A DNA stretch of 64,000 nt, taken from contig CAVWVW010000003.1 of assembly GCA_963758555.1 (NCBI GenBank), positions 1,674,001 to 1,738,000 of the forward strand, read 5' to 3'. This DNA comes from CAIUMH01 sp963758555 (GTDB taxonomy: Bacteria; Actinomycetota; Acidimicrobiia; Acidimicrobiales; RAAP-2). Both the position numbers and the translations under genes were made by a program. How positions within the stretch are numbered: position 1 is the stretch's first letter; each line of letters starts with the position of its first letter. A model generated the notes under the pieces. The model searched no databases and was not told the DNA's origin. It saw only the letters and a program-made list of their open reading frames with translations. Below are positions 62,127 to 64,000 of the stretch, piece after piece.

Positions 62127-64000
62127 TCAGTCACGAAGCGACACGGGGAACGGTCTCGAGCCGACGATCCGAAGCCTCGTCGTCGGCCTCGTCATCGCGA
62201 CGTAGAGCGTGCGGAGCCCTCGAGTGGTGGTGGAGCCTGGACGCTCGACGGAGGCATCGGCACCCCGGGCGGCGATCTCGGCGGGCTCGACCACCACGAC
62301 GCCATCGAACTCGAGGCCATTGGCCTCATCAACCGCCAGGAGCACGAGGTTGGCCGAGAGCCCCGGCCCACCGTAGGCGCGAGGATCCACGATCTCCTGC
62401 CCCGCCTCATCAAACGCCCGACGGATCGTGGCCAGCATCGCCCTCGGAGCGAGCACGGCCACGTGGCCCGGCGCGACGAGGGCGCGCTCTTCGATCGCCG
62501 CCGCCACCACTGCCGAGGCGAGATCATGGGCTGGCACCTCGTCGAGGGTGGGCGTGCTGCCCGCGATGCGCACCGGGCGAGGTGGTGCGAGACCGGTGCC
62601 GGAGGCTTCGAGGACGTGGCGAGAGAGCTCGATGACCTCAGCCGGCGTTCTGTACGACACGGTGAGCTCGACGATCTTCGGTGCCCTCTTGGGCGTCAGG
62701 TGGGCGGCGACCTCGTCCCAGCCGCCGGGAGCCCACGGCCCCGTGGCCTGCGCGATGTCACCGACGACGGTCATCGAGCCCGACAACGAGCGCCGAGCGA
62801 GCATGCGCAGCTGCATGGGAGAGAGATCCTGGATCTCGTCGACCACGATGTGACCGAAGGAGCGAACCTCTTCGTCGGCGCGTTCGCGTCGCTCCGGTTC
62901 GCCGCCGTCGAGGCCTTGGGGCCAGGCGTCCTCCCGCCGCTCGGTGCGGCGACGTTGCGTCGCTTGGCGCCGTGGCCCAAGCAGCACACGGAGCTCATCG
63001 ACCAGCGCCGCATCCCCCGAGGTCCACGAGACCTCGTCGAGCGATGACGAGCGATCACGTTCGAGCAGCGCCCGCTCAGCCTCGCTCAAGACGCCTTCAC
63101 CCGCAGCCCGCAGCAGGGCGGGGGCACCGAAGAGGTCATGGAGCAGCTCGTGAGGCGAGAGCCTCGGCCACATGCGACGAAGGGCCTCGTCAAACTCGGT
63201 GGTGCGCCGGATCTGGCGCGTGAAGTCATCGAGGTCGAACTCCTCGTCGGTCAGATCGAGCCCACGACGGGCCTGGTGCTGGGCAGCGAGCACCAGCGCC
63301 ACCTCACCTTCGACGAAGCGTCGACGGGTGTTGTGGGCTCCAGGGCGGCGACGTGCCCGACGGACGACCTCGGCCGACTCCTCGGCGGTGAAGCGCAGCG
63401 TGGTGGCGCCAAAGGGGATCTCGACGTCAGAGCGAAGGGATCGCTGGCGAGTTCGCACGGCTCGAGAGAGCACCTTGACCATGCGAGGGTCGCCCTTGAG
63501 CCGCTCGACGGGCTCGTCGTCTCGACCGGTGACCTTGACCTCGGGCACCAGGCCCGAGATCGTCGACAGGGTCACCCCGGTCTCGCCGAGCGAGGGGAGG
63601 ACCTGCTCGATGTAGCGCAGGAACAGCGGGTTGGGGCCCACCATCAAGACGCCTTGGCGCTCCAGGGGGAAGCGGTGCGTGTAGAGCAGGTAGGCCGCCC
63701 GGTGGAGCGCCACCGCCGTCTTGCCGGTGCCAGGTCCGCCCTGGACCATGAGAACGCCTGAGAGCGGAGCTCGAATGATCTCGTCTTGCTCTCGCTGGAT
63801 GGTGCCGACGATGTCGCCCATCTGCCCGGTGCGCGCTTGGCCGAGGGCGGCGAGGAGCGCTCCAGGACCTCCTAGGACCAGGGCCTCATCGGCGAGCCCC
63901 TCGGGGCTCGAGCGGTCGCCGTCGACGGCATGGACGGCACCGTCGCCGCTGGCGAAGTACTCATCTTCAACCCCGAGCACGAAGCGGCGGTTCACGTGGA
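62127..64000 (-). CDS. HelD/UvrD-like DNA helicase (superfamily 1), N-terminus outside the window
   Basis: About 622 residues are read leftward from 63995 to 62127, and the frame stays open to the window edge. Motifs seen are Walker A MVQGGPGTGKTAVALHRAAYLL, motif II VVDEIQDLSPMQL, MTVVGDIAQATGPWAPGGW, NGLEFDGVVV and YVAMTRPTTRL. The RRFVLGVEDEYF segment at the right is typical of the middle of HelD proteins, so roughly 150-200 residues are likely cut off. HelD removes or recycles RNA polymerase; some relatives act in antibiotic tolerance. Confidence 0.85.
   Translation of the reverse strand, partial: HVNRRFVLGVEDEYFASGDGAVHAVDGDRSSPEGLADEALVLGGPGALLAALGQARTGQMGDIVGTIQREQDEIIRAPLSGVLMVQGGPGTGKTAVALHRAAYLLYTHRFPLERQGVLMVGPNPLFLRYIEQVLPSLGETGVTLSTISGLVPEVKVTGRDDEPVERLKGDPRMVKVLSRAVRTRQRSLRSDVEIPFGATTLRFTAEESAEVVRRARRRPGAHNTRRRFVEGEVALVLAAQHQARRGLDLTDEEFDLDDFTRQIRRTTEFDEALRRMWPRLSPHELLHDLFGAPALLRAAGEGVLSEAERALLERDRSSSLDEVSWTSGDAALVDELRVLLGPRRQATQRRRTERREDAWPQGLDGGEPERRERADEEVRSFGHIVVDEIQDLSPMQLRMLARRSLSGSMTVVGDIAQATGPWAPGGWDEVAAHLTPKRAPKIVELTVSYRTPAEVIELSRHVLEASGTGLAPPRPVRIAGSTPTLDEVPAHDLASAVVAAAIEERALVAPGHVAVLAPRAMLATIRRAFDEAGQEIVDPRAYGGPGLSANLVLLAVDEANGLEFDGVVVVEPAEIAARGADASVERPGSTTTRGLRTLYVAMTRPTTRLRIVGSRPFPVSLRD

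Noticed and set aside
61254..63047. Rightward open frame of 597 codons
   Set aside because: It runs opposite qcrC, ctaE and the helicase gene, is rich in Arg and Pro, and shows no domain. It is a shadow frame.

Overview
The window is GC-rich, densely coded actinobacterial DNA. It carries F420-type (LLM) oxidoreductase, SDR, P450 and crotonase genes, LCP and TatA proteins, a three-gene proton-translocating transhydrogenase (pntAa-pntAb-pntB), and an actinobacterial respiratory set: ctaC-ctaD-ctaF, ctaE, and qcrC-qcrA-qcrB with a di-haem QcrC and an internal twin-arginine helix in QcrA. The substrate-binding lipoproteins have Ser/Thr-rich linkers after the lipobox. This mix suggests an uncultured or environmental member of the Acidimicrobiia. 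That placement is inference; there is no rRNA or phylogenetic marker comparison here.

Layout. 0-5 kb: catabolic/accessory enzymes (LLM fragment, sugar-phosphate isomerase-like protein, stand-alone lipoyl domain, TauD-type dioxygenase, cytochrome P450, membrane protein, YjbR protein). 5-8.5 kb: hydrolase, then a thiol/sulfur group (DCC oxidoreductase, cysteine dioxygenase, rhodanese) behind a perfect palindrome, then a catalytically degenerate SDR. 8.6-19.3 kb: SRPBCC protein, sulfatase, LCP ligase, YCII/ECF sigma pair, DJ-1 protein, a 9-residue-repeat protein, lipoprotein, SDR-DUF2867 protein, DUF6458 protein and a secreted GH5. 19.4-25.9 kb: four paralogous branched-chain-type substrate-binding lipoproteins with no transporter membrane or ATPase genes, separated by strong hairpins. 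26-36.6 kb: ECF sigma/alkyltransferase pair, cupin, dihydrodipicolinate-reductase-like protein, Gfo/Idh oxidoreductase with amidohydrolase, VOC protein, CYTH-CHAD protein, gamma-glutamyl hydrolase/ligase pair, HAD phosphatase. 36.9-41 kb: tRNA-Glu, tRNA-Gln, and a leftward group aarF-like, ferredoxin, gltX, ydcF-like. 41-52.8 kb: aldo/keto reductase, pnt operon, MFS exporter plus a second alkyltransferase, hydrolase, a DoxX-Rieske fusion, DedA, a degenerate GH1-like gene, crotonase and a CopD-like membrane protein. 52.8-62 kb: tatA, ctaCDF, MFS, and the opposing ctaE-qcrCAB operon. The right edge holds a HelD-like helicase cut by the window.

How it works together. NADPH/NADH balance (pnt), quinol oxidation (QcrCAB) and oxygen reduction (CtaCDEF) form an aerobic chain. 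TatA would be needed to place the Rieske domain of QcrA, and probably that of the DoxX-Rieske fusion.

A property of the whole window matters for reading it. Ten genes are split by single-base frameshifts (eleven events, ten apparent insertions and one deletion), including gltX and ctaD, which should be indispensable. The reading frame is otherwise well conserved on both sides of each break. I therefore treat most as probable sequencing or assembly indels and annotate each gene across its break.
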